DNA of 64,000 bases from Candidatus Gemmiger avistercoris (GTDB taxonomy: Bacteria; Bacillota; Clostridia; Oscillospirales; Ruminococcaceae), in NCBI GenBank assembly GCA_019116705.1, contig DXBF01000054.1, forward strand, positions 1-64,000. The letters run 5' to 3'. The position numbers and the translations under genes are program-made. A model generated the notes under the pieces. That model saw only the letters and a program-made list of their open reading frames with translations, made no database searches and had not been told where the DNA came from. Below, one piece after another: positions 31,863 to 41,006 of the stretch. The first letter of the stretch is position 1. The number at the start of each line of letters is the position of its first letter.

Positions 31863-32472
31863 ATATGAGAGCGCCAAAAAGGCCTTTGAAACATCCTTGC
31901 AGAAGCTGGGGCTGGACTACCTCGACCTGTATTTGATCCATCAGCCCATGAACGACTACTACGGCTCCTGGCGGGCCATGGAAGAGTTGTATGAGGCAGG
32001 AAAGATCCGTGCCATCGGCGTATGCAACTTTTACCCGGACCGTCTGACCGATCTGTGCCTGAACGCCCGCATCGCTCCGATGGTCAACCAGGTGGAACTG
32101 CACCCCTTCTTTGCCCAGACCGGCGCCATCAGCAACATGAAAACTCTGAACGTCCAGCCGGAAGCATGGGGACCGATGGCCGAGGGCAAACACGGCATCT
32201 TTACGCACCCGATACTGACGGAAATCGGCCGGAAATATAACAAGACAGCCGCCCAGGTGGCACTGCGCTGGAACGCCCAGCGGGGAGTCGTCATCATCCC
32301 CAAGTCCATCCACCGGGAACGGATGGAGGAAAACTTCAATATCTGGGATTTCAACCTCAGCGATGCGGATATGGCCGCCATTGCCAAACTCGACCTTGGC
32401 CACAGCGAGATCATTGATCACAGCACCGCAGAAACAGCCCGCTTTCTCAACGGCTGGAAGATCCACGACTGA
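31860..32472 (+). pseudogene. 5'-truncated aldo/keto reductase remnant
   Basis: YESAKKAFETSLQKLGLDYLDLYLIHQPMNDYYGSWRAMEELYEAGKIRAIGVCNFYPDRL...; begins mid-domain, N-terminal catalytic Asp/Tyr region missing. Confidence 0.75.
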
Positions 32473-32540
32473 ACAAAGGCAAGCCCGTCCCCCGACAGGG
32501 GGCGGGCCTGTTTGCCGTCGTTCAGAGGCTGCGCTTTCCT

Positions 32541-33359
32541 TTATTTGACGGCGTCCTTATGGTGCTGCACATAATAGAAAGCATATTGCTGCATGATCCC
32601 CGCATTTTCCCCGTAAGGAGCAAACGGATCTGCACCTGCATACCGTTCCTGCATGATCCGCTGAATCCAAACATCCACCGGCACGCGCGCCGTCCGGCCA
32701 TAGGCAAAGAGCATCACACAGTTTGCGACCTTGTCCCCTACGCCCTTGACCCCCTTGAGTGCGTCCAACAGTTCGCCATCGCTTTTTCCCGGCAGTTCAT
32801 CCAGGCGGAGCGTCCCGTCGCATACTTTCCGGGCAGCATCCTGCACATACGGCACGCGGTACCCAAGGCCGCATTGCCGCAGCCCCGGCTCCCCTGCCGC
32901 GCACAGCGCCTGCGGCGTGGGGAAAGTATGCAGCGTCTCGTGTTCCGTCTGCAATGCCGTCCCAAAGGCCGATGCCAGTGCCTCCACCGCCTTCTGGATC
33001 GCCGGGATACTCTTTCTCTGGGAAATAATAAAGGTGACCAGCATCTCCCAGGGGTCCTGCCGCAAAACCCGCACGCCGCGTCCGCTTTCGGCAGCCTGCC
33101 GCATAAAGGCGTCGCCAGCGATGCTCCTGCGTACAGCCGCGTAGTTTCTCTGCAAATCAAAATAGGGCGACCAGACCTGCTGCCACTCGCTTTCCGAGCA
33201 AGCGGCTTCATAACGGCCTGCGCCCAGCGGCCGGATGTAAAGGACTTTGGAGCCGGTGATAAAACGATATTGCCCCGCAACCTGCGCCACACGGAAACAC
33301 TGGCCGCTTTCCGCAATTTTGGAAAGATCCAGTTCGTCCTGAATTTGAATTATCATCAC
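32541..33359 (-). CDS. HhH-GPD DNA glycosylase, 8-oxoguanine glycosylase (Ogg)-like
   Basis: DPWEMLVTFIISQRKSIPAIQKAVEAL; LKGVKGVGDKVANCVMLFAYGRTARVPVDVWIQR. Confidence 0.88.
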   Translation of the reverse strand: MMIIQIQDELDLSKIAESGQCFRVAQVAGQYRFITGSKVLYIRPLGAGRYEAACSESEWQQVWSPYFDLQRNYAAVRRSIAGDAFMRQAAESGRGVRVLRQDPWEMLVTFIISQRKSIPAIQKAVEALASAFGTALQTEHETLHTFPTPQALCAAGEPGLRQCGLGYRVPYVQDAARKVCDGTLRLDELPGKSDGELLDALKGVKGVGDKVANCVMLFAYGRTARVPVDVWIQRIMQERYAGADPFAPYGENAGIMQQYAFYYVQHHKDAVK

Positions 33360-33527
33360 TGTTTCACCCGCCTGTATTGTACATCATCCTGCTGCAGACA
33401 GGCAAGGGCTTCTGCTCAGGAAAAGCCTTGTGTTTGGTACGGCAAGCCCCTATAATAAAAGAGTCGGGCCGCAGGTCCGAAGACTTACAGACAACAGCCC
33501 GGCCCGGCGCCGGGTCCGGAGGCAAAC

Positions 33528-34724
33528 ATGCAATACCGCAACGATAAACAGGGCCGGCCGCTCTCCATTCTGGGGTACGGCTGTATGCGATTTACCCGCA
33601 AGGGCACAGGCATCGACCTGGACAAAGCCGAACAGGAAGTCCTGGCTGCCATCCGGGCAGGTGTGAACTATTTCGATACCGCATACATCTACCCGGGCAA
33701 CGAAGCTGTGCTGGGCGAGATCCTGGACCGCAATCACTGCCGGGACCAGGTCAACATTGCCACCAAGCTGCCCCAGTATCTTGTGCGCAGTTCCGCTGAC
33801 CTCGAACGCTATTTCACGGAAGAATTGCGCCGTCTGCGCACCGACCATGTGGATTTCTACCTCATGCACATGCTCACCGACGTGGAGAGTTGGCGCAAAC
33901 TGGAAGCTGTGGGCGTCCGGGAATGGCTGGGCGCGAAGAAGGCATCCGGCCAGATCCGGCAGGTAGGGTTCAGTTTTCACGGCGCTACCGGGATGTTCGT
34001 GCAGTTGCTGGATTGCTATGATTGGGATTTCTGCCAGATCCAGTACAATTATATGGACGAGAACAGTCAGGCCGGACGGGCCGGACTGCAGGCTGCCGCC
34101 GCCCGGAGGCTCCCGGTCATCATTATGGAACCGCTGCGCGGCGGCAAACTGGTCAACCTGCTGCCCGAAGGGGCCCGCCGCCTGTTTCGCGAGAGTGCGC
34201 GGGGCTGGAGCGCGGCCGAGTGGGCGCTGCGCTGGCTTTGGGACCAGCCCGAGATCACCTGTGTATTATCCGGCATGAACAGCCTGGAAATGTTGGAAGA
34301 AAATTGCCGGATCGCCGGCAGCGTACGTCCGCACGAATTGACAAAAGAGGATTTTGCCCTGTTGGACCGGGTAAAAAAGGAGATCAGCCGCCAGGTCAAG
34401 GCTCCCTGCACCGGCTGCGGTTACTGCATGCCCTGCCCCAAAGGCGTGGATATCCCCGGCGCGTTCCGCTGTTATAACGAGATGTTCACCGAAAACAAAC
34501 GCACTGGCCGGCGGGAGTACTGGCAGGTCGTTTCCCTGCGGCGGGAACCCGCTTTTGCGACCCAGTGCGTGGGCTGCGGCCGCTGCGAACAGCATTGCCC
34601 GCAGCATCTGCCGATCCGCACGCTGCTCCGGGAAGTCGACAAAGCTCTGCGCCCCTGGCATTACCGGCTGGCGGGATGGGTCTCCAGAAAATATCTGTTC
34701 GGCAAAGCCAGAAGGGAACCGTGA
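33528..34724 (+). CDS. Aldo/keto reductase with C-terminal 4Fe-4S domain
   Basis: LSILGYGCMRFTRKGTGIDLDKAE; CTGCGYCMPCPKGVDIP; CVGCGRCEQHCPQHLPI. Confidence 0.92.
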   Translation: MQYRNDKQGRPLSILGYGCMRFTRKGTGIDLDKAEQEVLAAIRAGVNYFDTAYIYPGNEAVLGEILDRNHCRDQVNIATKLPQYLVRSSADLERYFTEELRRLRTDHVDFYLMHMLTDVESWRKLEAVGVREWLGAKKASGQIRQVGFSFHGATGMFVQLLDCYDWDFCQIQYNYMDENSQAGRAGLQAAAARRLPVIIMEPLRGGKLVNLLPEGARRLFRESARGWSAAEWALRWLWDQPEITCVLSGMNSLEMLEENCRIAGSVRPHELTKEDFALLDRVKKEISRQVKAPCTGCGYCMPCPKGVDIPGAFRCYNEMFTENKRTGRREYWQVVSLRREPAFATQCVGCGRCEQHCPQHLPIRTLLREVDKALRPWHYRLAGWVSRKYLFGKARREP

Positions 34725-34768
34725 AGGGAAGCGGCTGTTCCACCCGTTTTTCCACACCTGCCCTGGAC

Positions 34769-34796
34769 TTGATTTCCATCGCGGATAGAGTATAAT
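34769..34796 (+). promoter_or_regulatory. Putative promoter preceding a non-coding region
   Basis: TTGATT-N16-TATAAT. Confidence 0.6.
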
Positions 34797-34802
34797 TTTT
34801 AT

Positions 34803-35003
34803 AAGATTCCTGCATGCTACGGAACATTTTTCATCGCTGGCCCGCCGTGGAGGACGTGAACCGGGCGCGCTGCGCACATACAGGCGGATACAGTGGAACT
34901 GTCGGAACTGACGGCGTGCGCCGCGCAACAAGATGAGCAACGCAGTCTAATCCACACGTTGCCGCCCTTCCCTGCCCGCAATTGTTCACCTGACAGGAAA
35001 ATC
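34803..35003 (+). ncRNA. Candidate structured non-coding RNA (family unassigned)
   Basis: No credible CDS; GCGC-T-GCGCAC/GTGCGC-C-GCGC stem; TTCCTG (34807) complementary to CAGGAA (34994) as a possible closing stem. Confidence 0.35.
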
Positions 35004-35074
35004 CGCCTTGAATTTGCCGCCTGTATCTTGAACGCGAGTCTGGACGCAGCCGCGGCCTCCTTGCAGGGGCGGCG

Positions 35075-35692
35075 TTATTGTTCCATCAGTTTCATCCACC
35101 CTGCCGTGTAGAAGGTTCGGAGCTGGTCTACATTTCGTACAGCCTGGTCATGAGGCATATCATGTACCACGATTTCGAAAACCCCATTGAACATTCCGCT
35201 GGCTATGATGTGGCACAGTGAGCGATCCAGTTCCGGGATCTCCCGTCCCAAGCGCCGCAACACTCCCATATAGCGAATGGTATACTCCACCTCCTGCTCC
35301 ACCATGTTGTGAACGAAGTGCTCGTAACTGGTCCCTTCGGCTTTGCACAGCAGCAACTTCACCGGCTGGCGATGGGCACAGATATACTCCACCATCCAAT
35401 TCAGACACTGGCTGGATTCTATGCCCATGTGCTCCGGCTGCTCTTTTTCCGGCAGTTCGGCAAACGTGGTCTGCGCTTCCATAAACTTGCCCATCAGTGC
35501 GGCTGCGTGAGGTTCCACAATAGACGCGAACAGGGCCTCCTTACTGGAAAAATAGCCATAGAAGGCCCCTGTCGTTACCCCGGCATTCTTAACGATTTGC
35601 CGCAAGGAAGCGCCCAGAAAGCCCTTCTGCGAAAACTCTTCCAGCGCGGCCTGCTGGATCTTCTCCAAGGTGTCCGGCGCTTTTACATCCAT
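35075..35692 (-). CDS. TetR/AcrR-family regulator
   Basis: TLEKIQQAALEEFSQKGFLGASLRQIVKNAGVTTGAFYGYFSSKEALFASI. Confidence 0.9.
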   Translation of the reverse strand: MDVKAPDTLEKIQQAALEEFSQKGFLGASLRQIVKNAGVTTGAFYGYFSSKEALFASIVEPHAAALMGKFMEAQTTFAELPEKEQPEHMGIESSQCLNWMVEYICAHRQPVKLLLCKAEGTSYEHFVHNMVEQEVEYTIRYMGVLRRLGREIPELDRSLCHIIASGMFNGVFEIVVHDMPHDQAVRNVDQLRTFYTAGWMKLMEQ

Positions 35693-36024
35693 ACTGTCCC
35701 TCCGTATAGCAGCGTTATGTGTTAGCGGTATGATATAACGATCCAGGGCCGTTGTCAAGGCGTGCTCCATTTTGAATAAAACTCCTGCAGATGACGGCGA
35801 AAAGATCCCCCGATGACAGGAGTGCACGCCTGCCGCTTTCTGCGATATACTGAATATTGCCCTTTATGATGCGTGATACGGAACACTTCCTCGGTCTGCG
35901 CGGTGTTCCCTGCCGCTCCGACCAGTCTCTTCCCATAAGTTGCACCGCATACGGCCGCGCCCCCCTCATCTTTGCGCCGATGAAACCCAATCTTTGATTT
36001 TTACTGTAGCAGGAGGTTGTACAA

Positions 36025-36993
36025 ATGCAGGAAATTCGAGTCACCGATATCGAGCACTTCAAAATCGGTCAGGCGGAAGACCGTGCTTCCGGGACAGGAT
36101 GTACTGTCCTTCTTTGCCCGGACGGAGCCGCTGCGGGGTTGGATGTCCGCGGCGGCGGGCCGGCGTCCAGAGAGTCTGAGTTGCTCCGCCCGGTAGCAGC
36201 CGCAGAAAAGATCCACGCTGTACTGCTCAGCGGCGGCAGTGCTTTCGGCCTCGACGCCGCCGGCGGCGTTATGCGCTGGCTGGAAGAACGCGGCGTTGGT
36301 TTTGACACCGGCGTCGCCAAGGTCCCGCTGGTCTGCGCTTCCTGTCTGTACGATCTGACAGTCGGCTCCTGCACGACACGCCCGGACGCCGCCTTGGGGT
36401 ATGCCGCCTGCGAAGGGGCCGCGGCAGGCAATTATCAGGACGGATGCTTTGGCGCCGGCACCGGGGCCTCCGTCGGCAAATATTACGGCATGGAACAGGC
36501 CATGAAGACCGGGATCGGCAGCTATGCCGTACAACTCGGGGAGCTTAAGGTCGGAGCGGTAGTTGCGGTCAATGCCCTGGGCGATGTTTTTGACTGGAAA
36601 GACGGCCGTCAAGTGGCGGGTCTGCTGGCTGCCGACCAGAGCGGTTTCCTGCGTACAGAGGCAGAAATGTACCGGCACACGCAGATCGTGAAAAACAAGT
36701 TCGTAGGCAACACGACCATTGGCGCCGTGCTTACGAACGCATGCTTTAGCAAGACCGAAATGAACAAAATCGCCGCCATGGCACAAAACGGTCTGGTCCG
36801 TGCCATTCGCCCGGTCAACACGACCGCAGACGGCGACAGCCTGTATGCCCTGTCGGCAGGGAGCCTGGAGGCCGATCTGGATGTAGTGGGCACGCTGGCC
36901 GCGCAGGTGGCTGCCGAAGCCATCCTGCGCGCCGTATCCAGCGCGACAAGCAGTTACGGGCTTATTGCCCGACGCGACCTGCCCTGGGCTTGA
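36025..36993 (+). CDS. P1 family peptidase (DmpA/NylC-like)
   Basis: AVLLSGGSAFGLDAAGGVMRWLEERGVGFDTG; VGNTTIGAVLTNACFSKTEMNKIAAMAQNGLVRAI. Confidence 0.92.
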   Translation: MQEIRVTDIEHFKIGQAEDRASGTGCTVLLCPDGAAAGLDVRGGGPASRESELLRPVAAAEKIHAVLLSGGSAFGLDAAGGVMRWLEERGVGFDTGVAKVPLVCASCLYDLTVGSCTTRPDAALGYAACEGAAAGNYQDGCFGAGTGASVGKYYGMEQAMKTGIGSYAVQLGELKVGAVVAVNALGDVFDWKDGRQVAGLLAADQSGFLRTEAEMYRHTQIVKNKFVGNTTIGAVLTNACFSKTEMNKIAAMAQNGLVRAIRPVNTTADGDSLYALSAGSLEADLDVVGTLAAQVAAEAILRAVSSATSSYGLIARRDLPWA

Positions 36994-37030
36994 TGCCCCC
37001 TTCTGTTGTTGGTGCAAAGGAGCCTCTATC

Positions 37031-38479
37031 ATGGAACCGAAAACGTTGATTCAGTATTTTGAGTGGTACCTGCCCGATGACGCCGGACACTGGAAGCGCG
37101 CCGCCGAAGACGCCCGGCATCTTCGGCAGGACGGATTTACCGGCGTTTGGCTGCCGCCCGCTTACAAAGGCGCGCAGGGCGTCCATGATGTCGGATATGG
37201 CGTATACGACCTGTATGACCTGGGGGAATTCGAGCAAAAAGGCACGATCCCTACCAAATACGGGACCAGGGACGAATACCTGGCCGCGATCTGCGCGCTT
37301 CAAAAGGAGGGCTTACAGGTTTTTGCAGATATCGTACTGAACCACCGCATGGGGGCCGACGCCTGCGAAGAGGTCAGCGCACAGGGAGATGACCCTGGGG
37401 ACCGTCGGAAAAAGCTGGGCGCCGGAGGACAGATCTCCGCCTGGACGCGCTTCACCTTCCCCGGCCGTGGCGGCCGTTACTCCGATTTTCAGTGGAACCA
37501 CACCCACTTTGACGGTGTGGATTGGGATGAGCGCGCCAGGAGGAAAGGCGTATTCCAGTTGGATGGAAAGAACTGGGAAGGCGAAGTGGACGATGAAAAC
37601 GGCAACTACGACTATCTCATGGGGGCCGACCTTGATATGAACAATCCGGAGGTACTGGCAGAACTTGACCGTTGGGGCGCCTGGTATCTCGCTTTGACCG
37701 GGGTGGATGGTTTCCGCCTGGATGCTGTCAAGCACATCCAATTTACGTTCTTCCTGCACTGGCTGGAAAATCTCCGCACGGTATCCGGCAAACCACTTTG
37801 GTCTGTGGGCGAATACTGGAGCCCGGAACTTGCCGACCTGACGCACTACCTGGATAGCTGCGGGCAGACCATGTCTCTTTTTGACGTTCCCCTGCACTTC
37901 AATCTGATGAAGGCATCTTCCAGCCAGGGAAATTTCGACATGCGCCGTATTTTTGAGGGCACGCTGGTGGAGGCCCGGCCGAAACGGGCGGTCACCTTTG
38001 TCGATAACCACGATACGCAGCCTGGTCAGGCGCTTCAATCCTGGGTACAGGGCTGGTTCAAACCGCTGGCTTATGCACTGATCCTGCTGCGGCGGGATGG
38101 TATCCCCTGTGTTTTCTACGGAGATTATTACGGCATCCCGCATGACGGGATCGGCGCCGTAGGCCCGCAACTGAATACCATGCTGCGGTTGCGCCGGGAT
38201 GTCGCTCTGGGTGAACAGATCGATTATCTGGATGATTTCAATATCATCGGCTGGACCCGTACCGGCGAGGAAAACAAACCGGCTTCGGGCTGCGCGGTGA
38301 TCCTGTCCGACGGCCCCGGTGGGCAGAAAGAAATGTGTTTAGGCGCCAGGTTCGCCGGAAAGCACTTTGTGGATCTGCTGGGGAATTGTCCCGGGGAGTT
38401 GGTGTTGGATGATACCGGCAGCGCCTGTTTCGCCGTAAACGGAGGTTCTGTGAGCGTCTGGGCGGAGAAACAGCCGTAA
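37031..38479 (+). CDS. Cytoplasmic alpha-amylase (GH13)
   Basis: MEPKTLIQYFEWYLPDDAGHWKR; DGFRLDAVKHI; TFVDNHDTQPGQALQSWV. Confidence 0.94.
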   Translation: MEPKTLIQYFEWYLPDDAGHWKRAAEDARHLRQDGFTGVWLPPAYKGAQGVHDVGYGVYDLYDLGEFEQKGTIPTKYGTRDEYLAAICALQKEGLQVFADIVLNHRMGADACEEVSAQGDDPGDRRKKLGAGGQISAWTRFTFPGRGGRYSDFQWNHTHFDGVDWDERARRKGVFQLDGKNWEGEVDDENGNYDYLMGADLDMNNPEVLAELDRWGAWYLALTGVDGFRLDAVKHIQFTFFLHWLENLRTVSGKPLWSVGEYWSPELADLTHYLDSCGQTMSLFDVPLHFNLMKASSSQGNFDMRRIFEGTLVEARPKRAVTFVDNHDTQPGQALQSWVQGWFKPLAYALILLRRDGIPCVFYGDYYGIPHDGIGAVGPQLNTMLRLRRDVALGEQIDYLDDFNIIGWTRTGEENKPASGCAVILSDGPGGQKEMCLGARFAGKHFVDLLGNCPGELVLDDTGSACFAVNGGSVSVWAEKQP

Positions 38480-38587
38480 GTTTGCCCCACACTGCTTTTG
38501 CGCAACGGTCTTCCCCCGGAAATGCTCTAATCCACTACTTGCAGCCGCAACGACTGTACAGAGGGAACGGGAACGCCGCTGCGGGTC

Positions 38588-38616
38588 TTGACAAACAAAT
38601 TTCTGTATGCTATTGT
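38588..38616 (+). promoter_or_regulatory. Putative promoter upstream of MATE gene
   Basis: TTGACA-N17-TATTGT. Confidence 0.75.
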
Positions 38617-38668
38617 ATAAACACTAAAATTCGTGTGGATTTTTTACAGTTTTCACAAGCTATTTTTC

Positions 38669-38708
38669 GCCACACAATGATCCGAACGGATCATTGTGTG
38701 GCTTTTTT
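38669..38708 (+). terminator. Leader intrinsic terminator (possible attenuator) ahead of MATE gene
   Basis: GCCACACAATGATCCG-AA-CGGATCATTGTGTGGC-TTTTTT, ends ~22 nt before ATG. Confidence 0.9.
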
Positions 38709-38730
38709 GTGTGAAAGGCAGGATTTGCAT

Positions 38731-40062
38731 ATGCAGGACACCTTTATGAAAGAGCGCCCGATTTTCCCGCTTCTGGTTTCTATGGCGCTGCCCATGGTCG
38801 TTTCCATGCTGGTCAATGCGCTGTACAACATTGTGGACAGTTTCTTTGTTGCGCAGATCAGTGAGGATGCCATGACCGCGCTCTCGCTGATCTACCCCAT
38901 GCAGAATCTGGTCAACGCCATTGCCATCGGCTTCGGTGTCGGCATCAACGCCCAGATCGCACTGCACCTGGGCGCCGGTTCCAAAAGCAGAGCCGATACA
39001 GCAGCCACCCACGGGATGGCATTCTCCCTTCTTCACGGCGTGCTTGCAACGATCCTCTGCATCGCCCTGGCTCCTTGGTTTCTGGGGCTGTTTACCCAGA
39101 ACGCCGCCGTGATCCGGCTGGGCACGGTCTATGCTACGATCGCCTTTGCCTTCTCCACCGTCATTATGGCTTCCCTGACTTTTGAGAAAATCTTTCAGGC
39201 CGTAGGCCGCATGAAGCTCACCATGCTCGCACTGCTGGCCGGCTCCCTCTGCAACCTGATCCTCGATCCCGTTATGATCTTCGGCCTCGGCCCTTTTCCC
39301 CGCATGGGCATCGCAGGCGCAGCGCTGGCGACCGGCTTGGGCCAGCTGCTGACGCTTGTCGTCTATCTGATCATTTATATCCGCAAGCCCACGCCCGTAC
39401 AGCTGCGGCGATCCGCATTGCGGGCGGACCTGCGCATGGATCTGCAGCTGTACGCCATCGGCGTTCCCGCCATCCTCAACCTGGCGCTCCCCTCCGCCCT
39501 GGTTTCCTTTCTCAATTCGATCCTGGCAGCGTATTCCCAGAGTTATGTAGTTGTGCTGGGCATCTACTATAAGCTGCAGACTTTCCTCTATCTTCCCGGC
39601 AGCGGGATCGTGCAGGGCATGCGCCCGTTGATCGGCTACAATTACGGCGCCGGGGAATACCGGCGCGTACAGAAGATCTACGAACTGACGGCCGCACTTT
39701 GTGCCGGCATCATGGCCGCCGGCACCGTAGTCTGCCTGGCCTTTGCCCCGCAGCTCATCAGTTTGTTCACCGCCAACCCCGAGACCATTGCCATCGGACA
39801 GAACGCCCTGCGCATCATCAGTCTTGGCTTTATTGTGTCCTCTGTCTCGGTTGCCGCCTCCGGGGCCCTGGAAGGGCTTGGCAAAGGGGCGCAGTCGCTG
39901 ATCATTTCCCTCTGCCGTTATACGATCGTCATCATGCCATTGGCCTGGGTCCTGTGCCGCTTTCTCGCTGCGGAGGGCGTGTGGCATGCGTTCTGGATCA
40001 CCGAAGTGCTGGCTGCCGTGATCTCCGCTGTGGTATATCGCAAAAGTGTAAAACTTTCGTAA
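38731..40062 (+). CDS. MATE family efflux transporter
   Basis: PLLVSMALPMVVSMLVNALYNIVDSFFVAQISEDAMTALSLIYPMQNLVNAIAIGFGVGINAQIALHLGAG. Confidence 0.94.
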   Translation: MQDTFMKERPIFPLLVSMALPMVVSMLVNALYNIVDSFFVAQISEDAMTALSLIYPMQNLVNAIAIGFGVGINAQIALHLGAGSKSRADTAATHGMAFSLLHGVLATILCIALAPWFLGLFTQNAAVIRLGTVYATIAFAFSTVIMASLTFEKIFQAVGRMKLTMLALLAGSLCNLILDPVMIFGLGPFPRMGIAGAALATGLGQLLTLVVYLIIYIRKPTPVQLRRSALRADLRMDLQLYAIGVPAILNLALPSALVSFLNSILAAYSQSYVVVLGIYYKLQTFLYLPGSGIVQGMRPLIGYNYGAGEYRRVQKIYELTAALCAGIMAAGTVVCLAFAPQLISLFTANPETIAIGQNALRIISLGFIVSSVSVAASGALEGLGKGAQSLIISLCRYTIVIMPLAWVLCRFLAAEGVWHAFWITEVLAAVISAVVYRKSVKLS

Positions 40063-40139
40063 GTTTTTTGAAACCGCTTGTACTGTCCCGCCTGTTGCGG
40101 TATCATAAAAGCGACATTCTACAGGGAGCGATGGGAAAT

Positions 40140-40796
40140 ATGCCGCTGAATCTGGAACAAATCAAAAAGAGCGAAGAGATCAACAGCTACATCCGCAAAG
40201 CAGACGAAAGCCTGTCCGCGCTGGGGTATACGGAGCACAGCTATGCCCATGCGGGGCGGGTTTCCTCGCTGGCCAGCGAGATCCTGCTCACCCTCGGCTA
40301 CGACGCACGTACCGCGGAATTGGCCGCCATCGCAGGCTGGATGCATGACATCGGCAATATCGTCAACCGGCACGACCACGCCCAGAGCGGTGCGATCATG
40401 GCTTTCCGCATCCTGGACAAGATGGGGGCGGCCCCCGATGAAGTGGCGACCATCATCACCGCCATCGGGAACCACGATGAGGAGACCGCCTACCCGGTGA
40501 ACGCAGTGGCCGCCGCACTGATTTTGGCGGACAAAACCGATGTGCGCAGCAACCGCGTGCGCAACCAGGACCCGGCCAGCTTCGACATCCATGACCGGGT
40601 GAACTACTCTGCCAAAGAGAGCCGGGTGCTGGTACAGGACGGCACGATCCTGCTGCGCCTCCGTATTGATACCAGTATCTGCTCCCTGATGGATTATTTT
40701 GAGATTTTCCTGGATCGCATGCGCCTGTGCCGCGAGGCTGCGAAGGTACTGGGCCAGACCTTTGCCCTGGAGATCAACGGCCAGCGCATGATCTGA
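40140..40796 (+). CDS. HD-domain phosphohydrolase
   Basis: EHSYAHAGRVSSLASEI...GWMHDIGNIVNRHDHA; IGNHDEET. Confidence 0.88.
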   Translation: MPLNLEQIKKSEEINSYIRKADESLSALGYTEHSYAHAGRVSSLASEILLTLGYDARTAELAAIAGWMHDIGNIVNRHDHAQSGAIMAFRILDKMGAAPDEVATIITAIGNHDEETAYPVNAVAAALILADKTDVRSNRVRNQDPASFDIHDRVNYSAKESRVLVQDGTILLRLRIDTSICSLMDYFEIFLDRMRLCREAAKVLGQTFALEINGQRMI

Positions 40797-40925
40797 ATCC
40801 TCTTCCCCGTTCCGCACGTCGGAGCGGGGATTTTCTTTGCAGGCTCCCGCCCTGCGGCGGTTTTCCGCTTGCTGTGCGGCATTCCCGGCTTTTCTTAAAT
40901 CTTTCACAACATATCCGCGGAAAGT

Positions 40926-40945
40926 TGTGGACGAATCCGTCTATA
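40926..40945. promoter_or_regulatory. Candidate TetR operator copy 1
   Basis: TGTGGACGAATCCGTCTATA, near-palindromic and similar to copy 2. Confidence 0.7.
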
Positions 40946-40962
40946 AGTGTTATACTTTCATT

Positions 40963-40982
40963 TGTAGACGATCCCGTCTACA
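40963..40982. promoter_or_regulatory. Candidate TetR operator copy 2
   Basis: TGTAGACG-ATCC-CGTCTACA, perfect 8-bp arms; flanks a TATACT -10 element (40951-40956) together with copy 1. Confidence 0.78.
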
Positions 40983-41006
40983 ATTCAATACAAGGAGCGA
41001 CCCCTT

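Noticed and set aside
38653-39987. 444-aa minus-strand ORF opposite the MATE gene
   Set aside because: Antisense shadow; translation is Gly/Gln/His-rich without TM or domain features
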